NCBI GenBank assembly: GCA_000181795.3
Contig: CM012954.1
Span: 2,566,823-2,630,822, forward strand
DNA: 64,000 nucleotides
Direction of reading: 5' to 3'
DNA from: Trichinella spiralis
Lineage: Eukaryota > Nematoda > Enoplea > Trichinellida > Trichinellidae
The position numbers and the translations under genes are program-made. The notes under the pieces were generated by a model, which worked only from the letters and a program-made list of their open reading frames with translations, had not been told where the DNA came from and searched no databases. This document shows, in pieces, positions 12,069 to 24,700 of this stretch (the first letter of the stretch is position 1; every line of letters begins with the position of its first letter).

Positions 12069-15000
12069 TTGGCTAGCTTTAGCTTCAGTTCCAACAACAG
12101 TAGGCAGGCAGCAGTTGGAACTACTACTGAAATAGCTTAACACGCACAGGTGTTTAAAAAGTAGTGTAAATTGTATTTTACTTTCAACTGATGCCGATTA
12201 TGCAATCGTTTGTGTGTGTGTGTGTGTGTGTCAGCTTAAAAGTTCGTCTGAAATTTGTTCCACTGAATGACCGGCTTAAATCTTGTTCAAAAGATGCCAA
12301 AGGAGTCCCGCTTGTCCGTCTGCAATAATTCTGCACCAGACTCCGTTGTCGGCTTAATTTCAATTCTGTTACCACCGACTGGCCGGTTAGTACTGCCGTC
12401 TGCCAGTCTGTTTCGATCTGCAGTTTTAGCAACTGGATTTCGCCCACGTTGCTTTTGAAAGCAAACAATTTTGCATGTTTGCTTGTCGGCTTGCGCAACC
12501 GTTAGCCACTTAGCTGAGGGGACTGTTTAATTTAGAAGGCAGATTTTTTGTCCTCAAGCACGAACTCTGAGCAATGCTTCACCGAACGGCGTGACTGTGC
12601 AATTCAACTGCACTGTCCAAAGTTGCACTACTTCTGTTTTTCTCTTTTCTTCCTTCCACACAGTATCAATTTTGAAGCAGGAATATGAATCAGTATTATG
12701 CAGAGAAGCAGGAATGCTTTTCATATGCAGTACATTCCAGATTTATTCATTCATTATTACTCATTTATTAATTATTGTTGTAAATTAATGGCGAAGAATA
12801 TGCTACGTTTTGTAAGAGGTGAGAACGGAATTTTGTCTTCCTTAATAATGAATGCAGTTTGTTGAATGTTGAAAGTATTTATTTATTTATTTTTATGTAA
12901 AGTTATTTTTTCTTTGAGAATATACTCTTCAAAAACAAGACAGACGGGAGAAATTGTTTCATTTTCAATATGACTTTATATTTGTGCAACTATTTTTGGA
13001 AAACTGGCGAAACTTCCTGAAGTGTCATTGTTTTTTTGTTTGCAACTTTATTATTACTTCAAAAGTCTTTTTGGTTCACTAAATTTAGTGGTATGTTGTG
13101 AAGTTTCAGAAAAAAATGCCATCGTTGATTTTAGATCGATGATCATTTCTGCAGCCGATTGCTTGTTTCTCTGTATTATGCAAATTGAGTTGACAAAAAT
13201 ACCTTTTCCGCTTGTAGCAGAATGGGATTTCTTTGTACGAGTGTGAGCTAGCGTTCTTTTCTGACGAAGTGACAATTTCAAGTTGCCCAGTTGTATTCTT
13301 CTGCTTGTATCATGATATTAATAATGCTCATTAAATGATTGGTTTTTCCATAAGTAATTTTTTATTCAAGCATGATGGCTGTGTTAATGTTTCGCCCATC
13401 AGAGCACTCAGTATTGCAGGACAGATTTAAGATTTATTAGCAGATTTTTTTAAGATTAGCTTAGCGAGTGACTTTTTTTTAGATGCTTGATTTTTGAAAA
13501 ATATAAATTTTCCTCTGAGAATGTTATGCAAGTGATGATGATTGCAAGATAGGGAACTTTTTTTTGAATAATTTTGAAACTTAAAAAGCAATGACGCTTA
13601 GCTTAGGAAGAAACTGACGTCAAGAAGACGGCATTTTGCATCACACCATGGCACATATTCTTCAAAAGGGTGGGGACACAAAAAAGTGTCATCGATAGCA
13701 CATTATTTGCTTATGTGTTTCTTTTTTCTTTTACTGAAATTGAAAAAAATGTGAAAATTTATTTTAAAAAATTATTTTTTTTCATCCTAGTCTGCTATCA
13801 ATGACTGTTGTTTTCATCCAAGTTTTAATTAATTTTAAAACAATTTTTTGTGATTTTTATATTTGTCTGTTTTTTTGCTTTTTATACTGCTTATTGCTTT
13901 TTGGTGTTTTCAATAGACGCCAAGCTGGACAGATACAGTGAAAGAATGCAAAGAATTACAATATTATAATTTGTTCATTGTTTCAGATATTATTACTGCA
14001 TCATTAGCTGCAGTTTTGTCATCTTCTGTTCAGCTGTACAATGTGAAAACTTCGAAACTGTATGATCACCATAATTGGCTATTGGCATCCATTCGTGACA
14101 ATGCTAATGCAGTTGAAGGAGATGCGGAGTAAGCAAAATTATTATTATTATTATTGTTGTTTTGTTTTTGCTTTGCAACTTCGGGAAGTCAGGGAAAATG
14201 TGTATATGATTTTAAAGAAATATATTTTTGTTTATAATTTTTGCTTTCTCGAAACAGCAGCCTACGTTTGCGGCTGTATGCGGCTATTTTATTTTGCGGC
14301 ATTAATAAATAAATAAATTTATTTATTTATTTGTGTGTGTGTGGTGTGTGTGTGACTTTGATTTCGTCTTGCGAAACGTTGTGTTTAAGAGCAGTTGACG
14401 AAAATGCTTGACGAGGTGAGGGGAGGAGGGGTGGGACTCTGATGAATGTGTTGCATTTTTCTTTGCTATTGTTGCTGTCATTTCAATTAGCCAATTCATT
14501 AACCATTGTTCCCATGATTTCATACACGTAATCATCAATTAAACTTTCTTCACTATTTTAAGATTGAAATTTCCAATTGAAATAAATCATTTCTTGATAA
14601 TCATGTCTGAAATAGTTCAATAAAAGTATATGTATTTATTTATTTATTTATTTACTTATTTATATTTAGGTAGATATTTTTAAGTTTTTCAAATTTTATG
14701 TACCAAGGTTAGAACATGATTCAAATTTGAAAGTTTTCTTATGGTGTTGTCGAACAGCAGCATTAGTTGACGTAAATTTCCGTCAATTGATCATATGCTT
14801 TGCCGTCAAGCTAAAGTGGTGATCATCAGCACTGCCGTGTTATGGACCCGTCGCGTTTCCAGGACCCTTTCCGCTTTTTGATTCGTCCGTTTTCTGACGC
14901 TCTGTTCCACTGGTGCTTCGTTTCCGCTTTGGAATAATTTTCCAACGCTTAATCAGTCGATCATTGGTCAGCGATTTGTTGGCAATTTGATTGTGTACAT

Positions 15001-15198
15001 TTTTTGCATTTCATTTTTTCATTGTTGGCCAGATGCGGTCAGCGCCTGATTTGCAGAGCTTTTTATGATGAGCTGATTGGAAAAATTTACATGCTCAGGA
15101 AAAATTATGGATAATCTACTACTGCTGCTGCTACTACTACATGTATACGTTGTTCGTGGTAATTTGTTGAATTTTTGCCCGAAGTACCACTGTTGGAA
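12069..15198. other. Intergenic region upstream of the K2P channel and MBLAC1-like genes
   Basis: A divergent spacer of about 3.1 kb shared by the minus-strand MBLAC1-like gene and the plus-strand K2P gene. It holds a GT run (12210-12231), mixed AAT/ATTT/GT runs (about 14298-14355) and an ATTT array (about 14632-14660). A 31-codon ATG frame at 14842-14937 could be an upstream ORF of the K2P transcript. One candidate exon is listed separately (13992-14131). Confidence 0.5.
13992..14131 (+). other. Candidate unassigned exon between TTTCAG acceptor and GTAAGC donor
   Basis: A textbook acceptor (CATTGTTTCAG) just before this segment and a textbook donor (GGA|GTAAGC) just after it frame about 46 codons with no stop. 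The translation includes SSSVQLYNV, KLYDHHNWLLASIRD and NANAVEGDAE and matches no family I know. Joined in phase to an acceptor at 15032 it would run another 26 codons to a stop at 15114. It could be a small unrecognised gene, a non-coding 5' exon of the K2P gene, or chance. Confidence 0.25.
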
Positions 15199-18100
15199 AT
15201 GAACCATCAACAACAAGAGCAACAACATCTGCGAGAAGAAGACCAGAGTAATCTTATTGATGATGATTGTCGCGAATCTGTCTCACCTGATCGTAGACCG
15301 GTGAAAGTTGTAAAGCGCAGTCGTTACAAACGCATACGCAAGAAAATTGGTTTCAAGCATCTCTGGTCCGTTTTGGGCATTGTATTTTATACTCTACTAG
15401 GTGGTGTGTTGTTTCTGTTCGTAGAACGACCTGTCGACCTCCACGAGCGTCAACAGTTGTACGCTGTCTATCAGACCTCACAGAAAGATTTGATCAAGCA
15501 ACTCGAACAGCTGGGTGAGAATTATGCGAAAAATCGGGATCGAGAATATTTCCTCAGTCAACTTCAAACGGCTATACTTGGGTACGAAGCGAAAATTGAC
15601 GTCCACGTTAGCAACGAATCGTTGTGGGACTTTTGGAATGCCATGTATTATGCCGGCACGGTCTACACTACTATTGGTATGAGTTTAATTTTAACTTTCT
15701 TTTAAACTTTGCCACAACTGCAAATATAAAAGCAGTTGGAAGTACTGTAACAAGGTATATATATATATATTTTTTTGTTGTGTTAATATACGGCTTGTGT
15801 TGGAGGGGTTGTTGATTTTGTGAAATGATTTTAAGTAGAAGAAAATTGGAAAAATTGATGTGTTGATTTTATTATGAATTTTTCTCCATTTGCGCTTTAA
15901 AGCATAATTTGATAACTTTTTCATGGAAAATTTCATAATCTTTACTATTGTATTATTGTATACAGAGCTGTTTTACTAACAGTTATTCTTCGACTGCTAG
16001 TTGCTAGAGATGTACATCAACAACACGTGATGAGAAAATTGTTGCCCAATCTAAAAGTTACGGATCAAAAATAGACAGCCGCTTTCAGATTACAATCTAT
16101 ACGCAGTTTGAGGGTTGTTCTTTTGGAGGGAAATGTTTGCTCCCAGGCTATGCGGAAATACCAGAACGTGTGCTGATTGAATATGTTTGAATGGAAAATG
16201 ATGATTTTTTTTCTAGATGAACTTTTTGCTTGCAATCAAAGCTGCTGTTAGTTTAGTATTTTCTTGAATACTTAGTTTGTCATTTTCAATAATATTTACC
16301 ATATTCATTGCTATCCCACTTGAGATGAAAAAATCTGATCAACAGTTGCGGTAGTTTTATTTTGTTTTCACATTTATTCCATTGCATCAGATTTTTCATC
16401 TATTATATGTAAAACAATGGAAATTAAGGTTCCTGTAAAGTTGAAGGTTTTTCATTGAGATGACGGAAGTTCTATTTATCAACTGCAACTATTTCAAGAT
16501 GCAACGTTTTCTCAACACTCACGAGAAATCCAAGGGTGTTGCTTTCGTACGCACTTTTTCCTTGCTTGTGAATGATGAACAGCAATTGGTATGTTTTGTT
16601 TAGATGAGGTTGATTACATATATGAGCAAAGTTTTCAATGTTTTGAGGCGTGGATTTCACAGAATCCTGATAACTGAGAAAATAAGCACTAGCATGTTTA
16701 GCTAATCATTTTTTTCTAATTTTGATTTTGATTTTTCTCATCGATTTTTAATGTTCAGCGACGACGTGCCCCTCCAATAGTTAGTTATCAAAAAGCTAGT
16801 TAAATTTGATAATTTTTGCATATCATATTTTTTCAAAGCGTATGTGGAAACTTTTTGAACAGAAATGATCATCACCGGGGGTATATGTGTGCGTGTGCGT
16901 GTGCGTGTGGCCATTTTCATTTTCATAATATTGCTTGACGAATAGCACGTTTTTGAAACTCATAAATAACTTCAACAGGCTGTGTTGTCAATTTTTGATA
17001 AATTTGTTGAAAATTTTGCCAATTCTTCTTCAAAACAAAAAATGTGGTGATTCCATGCTACAGTGTAGCTGCAGCAGTGTTTCGCTTGCATTTTGATTTT
17101 TTTTCTAGAAAAGCGGTAAAAATTGTCATAAGAGGGCGTTGGGAGTCGGTGGGGGGGGTGGCAATTGTGATTGCAAGAAAACATGGAAAGGACATTTGTC
17201 TCTTTCTGTGTGTATGCAGTTGCAAAGCACAAACAATTTGCTTTGTGTTGCTGCTTATATTATTATTGGCAGCGTGTATTTTTGGGGGGGGGGGGGGATA
17301 AGTTGCAACGCAGCGCGTGGTCGGCGTGTAACAATGATCTACAAGCGTCATTTGCTTTTGATCAAGTGACAACCGAAACACCACGCATTTTGACGGTGGA
17401 AAATAGCTTTGCAAGCATCCCCACTGCATAAGCTGTGGACAACGTTTTTCGTGGACTGACTGTTTTATGATGTTAGCCAACTTTTTCGTCGCTGTTGCTC
17501 TGCTGCTACGTTTCGAAGTCAGCTTTCCAGCTCACTTTGTTCAAGTTCTGTTTATTATTTCTGCCTGCTTGAACAACAACTTCTGTTGTTGAACATTTAT
17601 GAAAGCTTGCTTGGCAGTGATGATTTATGCGAACTTGAACATATTTGTTACGTAACTCGCAATTCAGCATTCAACATTGGTTGTTTGTTTTCATTTTTGC
17701 AAACAAAATATCTTATGTTTTAGTTCATTCTGAATAATAATATTTTTTCAAAAAAAAAGTGTAAAATGAATACCAAACTAAAAAAATTACTAAATGTGAA
17801 GCAAGTGAAAAAGTTAGAACTGGAAAAATAGGAAAATACATGGAAAGTAGGGAAAATTGGTTGGAAGGAGAAATGAAGATGTGAAATTTTGTCGTTTCGT
17901 TTAGGTTATGGAAATGTAGCCTGCAAGACTACAATAGGTCGGGTAATGACCGTGTTCTACGCTCTTATTGGCATTCCGTTGGTTTTGACTCGTTTGCACA
18001 CTTTTGGCCAGGTGCTGTTTGTGCTGATGCATTGGATGACCAACCGGATGTTGCATTGGCTTTTCATTATCCAAGCTCAGATTCGCATCTACCACCGAAA

Positions 18101-21100
18101 TCGTTTGCTGGTTCGTCGTGGTGCTGTACGTCGTGAGTCTGCGTTTGCCGCGTTCAATTCGGCCAGCAGCATCAATCGACTGATGGATCCGTCCACTCAG
18201 GTGACTGTTATTCCAATTGAAAAACCCAAAAAGTGGAAAGCGACCAGGAAGTCGTTCAGAGAGCAGAGGATACCTGTGTGGACGGCTTTGGTTTTTACCA
18301 TCGCTTGGATATTCCTCTGCGCGGGCGTGTTCACCCTCTGGGAACGGTGGACATATTTCGAAGCGGTTTATTTTTTCTTCATTTCACTGTCGACCATTGG
18401 ATTGGGCGATGTTGTACCAGACTATCCTAGGTTCGAATTGAAAATTTTATTTTATTTTGACCCATTCCCTGCACAAACAACCGAACAACCGAATCAATAA
18501 CTCTTTTTTTCAGCTACATGATTATGAATTATGGTCTGGTTATTATTGGTTTATCTCTAGTTACCGTTTGCATAAATCTAGTTCAATCCCACGTCGAATT
18601 GTTGTATTACAATTTACTGAAGCGCATTTTGAAAGAGTATACCAAGCAGTTAGCGAAAGGTAACGGTAAAGAAGATGCTCACAAAGGTATGCAGCACATG
18701 TGGCACTCAAATCGACTTGCCAAACTTTTAATGCCTTTACTCAGGTAAGTTTTCGAGAAAAAAATTCCCCATTATTGGTATTATGCTTTTTTTAATTCAT
18801 CCACTGATTTAACGGGATTGTTCTTTTTTCATTCGCATGATGATCACTCGTTTTGTTTACAAGTAATTAATTAATTTATCAATACTTGTTTTTATTCATT
18901 TATGAAACAATGTTAATTCAGATTGTAATTTGTTTTCTGAATTATGAATCAATAAATATACGATAAATGTTGAAAGAATGTTTCTGTTTTATTTATAAAA
19001 TGTTATTATCATGCTGTACTGAATGTTTCGAAATAATTTACGAGGTAATTATTGTTCAAAAGTCGTTTAACACTTTTGCGAGAAACTGATTGGACTGGCA
19101 TTCGCACTTAATTGAGAGAAAGTGCAGCATGTCGTCACTTATCATCAAAATTGTGTTATTTATAGATTTTCGAAAATTTTCATTCCATTTACTTTTGTTC
19201 ATTTTTTGCAATTTTTATTATAATTCATACAGATAAGCGCACCAAAATTGACAATAATTGTATATTTACCTGTAGTTAGAGCTTTACAATTTTGAAACAT
19301 TAAAAGCAGTATGCTGCACTTGTGTAACTTTTTTTTGTTCATCAGTCACCATTGATAGAATAATAATTCAGCGGTAGAATGTTTTCATTTTATTGTCACG
19401 TGAAATGCAATAATTGAAAATTGATTTTTGTTTAACTTTAAATCAGTTTTTTCTTTATTACTTAATTGTCAAATTGGCGGACAGTAGCTGTCACTGTTGA
19501 TCGAAGCTTATCTCAAACTAGTAAATTTTTTCTTCTTTTTTTATTTAAATGTTTCGATGATGAAATATTGTGTCAGAAAATGAAAACAAAAATGGAAATA
19601 AGCAAAATCAAGAGCATTTTCAGTACAGTTTGTTAAATAACTATTTTATAATTTCATTTTTTGCCGTTCTGTACATGAATATGTGAAATAGCAGTAGAAA
19701 AAAGAAATTATTATTTTTCTGAACATTTAAAGTTATAAAATATGAGTTTTAGGGGAGAAAAATATTTTTTCTTCAATTATTGATCATTAATAAACAAAAG
19801 AAATTACTGTATTTTTGCATACATTGCTGTACAGTATACGTGTTCAAAGGATCAATAGCATTCAATTAATCGAATCGAATCGAATCGAATTAAAATGATA
19901 TCATTTATTTTTAAATAAAAATTAGTTTATTTTTTTACACGCTGCTTTGAATAAATTGTTAAATTAAAAAAAAGCTGCGAAGTTTTTGCATAAAAAGTTT
20001 TTTATACAGCAAAATTCGACATAGCCGGCTTCAGTATATTCTTTCTTATTTAGTTAGTTAGTTAGTTAGTTAGTTTCGTTTGCTTGGTTTCAAATTGGAA
20101 ATTTGTTCGTTGAGTTGAAACAGTTGTGGGTGCGGAAATAGCGATCAAAGGTTCATTTGTTTTCACTCTTCAACGTATTCTTTAAAAATAAACCATTTTT
20201 TCAACCGATGTACAACTTTAGCATTTGCTTAAATTAGCCTGCCGGATGAAGTTGGGGAAAATTTTTTCCCCCTTGCGACGAAGAAAAATGTTTATTTTTT
20301 GAGGAAATTATTCAAATTATTTACGTACTTTTTCAAAATCTCTGATGATTAAAATATATCGTTTTGATGGCAAGCTTTTCATTTGAAATGTCAAAAATTG
20401 TGTACGTATCGATCATAATTAGGTGTGTATTTTAATCATTTCCTCTCGTGAAATGAACAAATTTGTACATATTCGCATTTCTTACTATTCTGTTTTGAAG
20501 TATAATAATATTTACAATTTCTTTTCAAACCAGTTATGCTTGGGTTGGAACTTTAACGCGTGGGCGTATTGATACAGTGGGAATAAAGAAAATAAAGTTC
20601 GAATTGTTGAAAGTTGGTGATTTTACTTTAGCAAAGAGAAAAAAGAAGTTATATTGCAACGGTTCACCGACGCCGCCGAAGCGCACGGTATTCACTTGCC
20701 GGATGCGTTCAAGGAATTGGACCCGGACAGCGGCTTGCCGACGCTTTTTGTTCCTGAAGCGCAGCAGCAACAAGCGTCAGACTTGATGTCCGGAAGAAGG
20801 CGGTCGAGCGACGTTTCTCCAGTGGTGTTGGACTTGGAAACGGACACCGAACTCGAACCGACTGACGTACTGTACGACATCTCGTACGATCCGGAGTTTT
20901 ACGGTGAAGTGCAGGCGTTGCAAAAGCACGTGTTCGTCGACGCCACGTCACAAACTGGACTGATCGACATGAGCAGCTCTTGCCTGACGCAGACCACTCC
21001 CGAAGAGTACCGGCTTGAAAGGCAGATGCAGACTGAGCAGGCTCGGTGTCGGTCAGTGGAGACGGTCGCGGTTCCGGGTTGTGAAGTCGGTTTGCTCGTG

Positions 21101-21796
21101 CAGCCGCAGGAGATGAGCCACGCCGTGCAGACGGAGCCTGCCCAGACGTGCGAGACCGAATCGCAGACCGAACCCGACGAACATCAAACTGACGAGATCA
21201 TGCAAACGTCCGCAGTGAAGCTGAACCATCAAGCGACGATCACCGAACTGCTGGACATGATCGAAGAGGAGATACAGACGATCAATCGTCTGCAGAACGA
21301 GCCGGTTGACCAGGCCACGGAAACCGACCGCATCCCGACCCGCGTACGCGCCACCCAGACCAGGTTGTTCGACCGGCGACGGTCTGCCGGGACCCAGTAC
21401 GACAGTCGTCTGGCTGAGTTCTTCAAGTCCGGCATAAGGCTCAGCTCAGCCGACGCCTCGGTGCAGGCGAGCCCAGAGGTCGGCGAGCCGGCGATGCGTC
21501 GCAGCTTCAGTGGTACCTTTGCCGGCGTGTTCAGCAACACCAAAACACCGCCCCAGGCCCGTCTTCCCTGGCTGACCGGGTCCGACGCCGTGCCCAGGCG
21601 TTCGTTCAGTAGACCAAATCGACGGCACAGTACCATTCCACCGCCAGTCAGGAAACGAGCTCACCGAAGCAGTGTGCTGCTCGAACAGCGCGCCAAGCAG
21701 GGTCTCCACTGGCATCCCAAGGATGGAAAGCACGCTGAACCACAGCTGCCGGTTGAAACGTTGCGCCAATTTTGGGAAAACTGCGAAGACAGTTGA
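15199..21796 (+). CDS. Two-pore-domain (K2P/TWK) potassium channel with very long C-terminal tail
   Basis: Four exons in frame: 15199-15676, 17905-18430, 18514-18744, 20632-21796, encoding 799 residues; most K2P channels are far shorter. TM1 is near residues 55-76. Pore 1 reads TTIGYGN (about 157-162, split by intron 1) and pore 2 reads STIGLGD (322-328), the GYG/GLG pairing common in K2Ps. ALIGIPL marks TM2; TM3 begins near TALVFTIAWIF and TM4 near LVIIGLSLVTV. An NES sequon lies in the extracellular cap. The channel would carry background K+ current at the plasma membrane and set excitability. The last exon alone encodes a GC-richer, acidic, probably disordered tail (412-799) rich in Q-T motifs and closed by an Arg/Ser-rich part. 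The start is the first ATG of the open frame, after a run of stops. Introns 1 and 3 (2.2 and 1.9 kb) show no other exon. Confidence 0.95.
15677..17904 (+). other. K2P intron 1 with G-rich tract
   Basis: The intron splits the first selectivity filter codon run between TTIG and YGN. It carries a thirteen-plus base G run (about 17284-17298), a second G-rich stretch near 17145-17160, and GT alternations near 16880-16910. The 140-codon minus-strand frame over 17058-17480 is low-complexity (poly-Pro from the G run) and is not supported. Confidence 0.6.
18745..20631 (+). other. K2P intron 3
   Basis: A 1.9 kb AT-rich intron between the TM4 exon and the tail exon. It includes a GAATC run (about 19868-19890) and a GTTA run (about 20050-20075). 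No further coding exon was found; the flanking codon AG|C joins cleanly. Confidence 0.6.
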
Positions 21797-24700
21797 GTTC
21801 GGTACACTTGCTTGCTTGTTAAATCAGAAGCCACCCCTTATCGCGCCCATTCTCGTCCTCTCGTCTCGTCTATTCAAGAAAAAAAATGAACTCACCATTT
21901 TTTATTGAATCACTTTTGACATGTCGTTCATTTTCTTTTTTTTTGATATAAGTAAATTTTTATTTTTAAATTTTGCTCTCTCACCATTCCTGTTGATTTT
22001 TGGAAAAAGAATGAACAGTTTACTGTATTCAATTATTAACGATTAATTTTCCCGCATCTTTCTAGACGCACTGAACAAAACAATTTGTCAGCTAATTTGC
22101 AGTTTTTCACCGATAACTGGCAATTTTTGTAAATTGAAATCAATTATAATCTCGAGCATGTAATCACAATTAAACTATTCTCTCTTATTCTTGTTTAGGT
22201 GAACGAACCAACAACTATACTTAAAATTTGAAATCATACTGTAACAATGGAAAAACATCTTTTTGAAATTCTGATTAACTGTATACAAAAACTGGCTGGC
22301 AACTGTACACTTAGTGGTATTTTTGGACAACATAAGAAAAATATGATTCAGTTTCCGCCCTGTCGTTTTCAAAATCAAATTGGTAGGTTTATTTATATGT
22401 TAAATAATATTTTAACCGACAAAAAATAATTTCAAACAACTTTGCTCAACTTTGCACTATTTGTTGACAATTCACACACAATCCATTTCTGCAAATTCAA
22501 TCAGTTTACACGCAATATAATGTTATAATTTATATTTTCTTCTTATTCTTCACCACTTTTTTTATAAATTAATGTTTATTTAATTGTTTTGTTTTTTAAT
22601 TTATGCTCTGTAAAATCTAGATCAGTCGTTAATTAGATACAAAAAATTGGCGCGTAAATCTGGTAGTTTTCATACATTTGTTTTTTGGTAAATAAATGTG
22701 AAATACATTGATATATGCAGTTTTTTGTTTCACAAATTCCATTATTGAATTTATAATTTATTTTTTCAAACAATTTTAAGAGTTGAAATATTTTCAAACA
22801 ATTTTATTTTATTAATATGCTCTGTTCGACTGATGCACACAGTCGATTTGTCATTTTCGGTAAAGGAGAGCAATTTATTGGCAATATGAATACATCATTT
22901 AATAATTTTTTCATTTTTAACCATTACTTATCCAAAAAAATGCGCCTTTAGTACTTTTGTTTGTAATTGCATACTGTATGTTCAACTTTTAAATTCTGTG
23001 CAATTTAATTGGCCATTTCAAATTGAAAATTTGCATTCGCTGACATTTCGACAAAGTCGCTGTATAGAAAAAATGAAGTGTATTTTTGAACATTCGCTTT
23101 GTCAAATTTGTAAGTTTTTTTATTTAACTATAATAAAAAGTTGACTTTTTAAGTATTTTACTTAATATTTTGTTGATTTAACAAATAATTATCGATAATC
23201 TTTTCTGATTTTCGTTGAACAAAATGTCAAAAGTGACATGAGTAAAATTGAACTGTACACTTTTTGGCAGTGTTGGAAATGTATTATTAAATTGTTTAGG
23301 CAAGTTTATTTCAAATTAAAAATTTTTTGAATATTTTTGGCTGTTACATTTTATACGTTGTTATTTATTATCCAAATAATTTATCAGCATATTATAAATG
23401 TGGACGGATCTATTATGTTTTCTTTCAACATAAGTTTTCTGTTTTCAATTTTTTCGTTATTTCAACGATTGCGTATTGTTTTATTTTTTTTATTTTCTCA
23501 TAAATTATAAATATAATGCTATTACGAAAGTTTTTTTGAAATTTAACTAGAATTAATGCTTAATTCGAGCACTTTGTTGTTTTTTACATTGATTGAAATT
23601 TTTACATTGTAATATTTCGAAACGAAATAATAGAATTACGTTGTTTTCATATTTGATAAGTTTGTTTTGTAGAATTTGAATATTTTAAAGTTATTAATTG
23701 CTATTTCTACTTCGAAAATCGTACGTATAGCTGTTGTATTATTGATAAATTTATTATTGCAGAAGTACATTTTCATTTGCCGCTCGCGTCGTACAGTACA
23801 GTTATTTCTACTACAACCATTCCCGCCTTACAATCATTTCTACTACAATCATTCAAATACGTCATTAAAAATGGTAAGTACATTTTGATTTATTATGGCA
23901 ATCAGTGGTTTTCTTCTTTTTTTCTTGAATAAGGTTCCTCGTACAGTCAGTTGTTCGTTTTCATGGTTGTTGAACCTAAATATCAGAAATATTCGTTTTT
24001 CAAAATTATTTCCTTACCTTGTTTGCGTTAGTGGTTTATGGAAAATGTGTGAAATATTGTATTGTAATAAGGTTGTTGAGTGCTAGCGTATCGGTGGTAG
24101 TGGTTTACAGTAATTTTTCAATGCGTCGTTTCTTCGTCAGCCTTCGGTTGTAGTTTGTTGTTTGTCTTGGAGTAAATGATGGTGGCGCATGTGTGTGGAA
24201 TAGCAATTATTAATAAAAAATAGGGTAGCAGTAGAGTTGGTTACGCCAAGTGTGCAGCAACTCGTAACATTAAAAGTGATATATGTTCATTGAAAATGCA
24301 GTAAATCCAAGGTCTATACGAATGTTTGTGCAGAAGGCTCTATTGCATTAATAAATCATATCTTCTACAAAGCGTTCACACATTGCTCGACAGTTATAAT
24401 CGAAAATAATAAATGTCAGTGTTGTTCTCTTATGCTGAGGTCGTCTGTGAATAATCTGTATGGGGTCTTCTTTTTGATGGACGGTCTCAGGTCGTGAACT
24501 ATGCGAAGACATTTATCCGATACGTAGCAGCAGCACTGCCAACTTCCATTCAGGTCACGGGACAGGCAATAAATTCCACATGTTCGGCAAATACAGGAAT
24601 TGAAAGAATCGCTGTTTCAATATTTGAAAATTTTCTGCAAAATAACTCATCCATGCAATACAGATGAACTATTTCTCGTGACAATGTATATTATTTGAAT

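Noticed and set aside
12184-12498. A 104-codon minus-strand frame upstream of the MBLAC1-like gene
   Set aside because: No ATG near its beginning, ends in a CA-repeat (His-Thr run), no domain. It could be 5' untranslated sequence of that gene.
17058-17480. A 140-codon minus-strand frame in K2P intron 1
   Set aside because: Composition is driven by G/C runs (poly-Pro); no family match and it lies inside a well-supported intron.
21229-21769. Minus-strand frames of 107-135 codons
   Set aside because: Antisense to the K2P tail exon; the plus frame joins in phase with the channel and has the better case.
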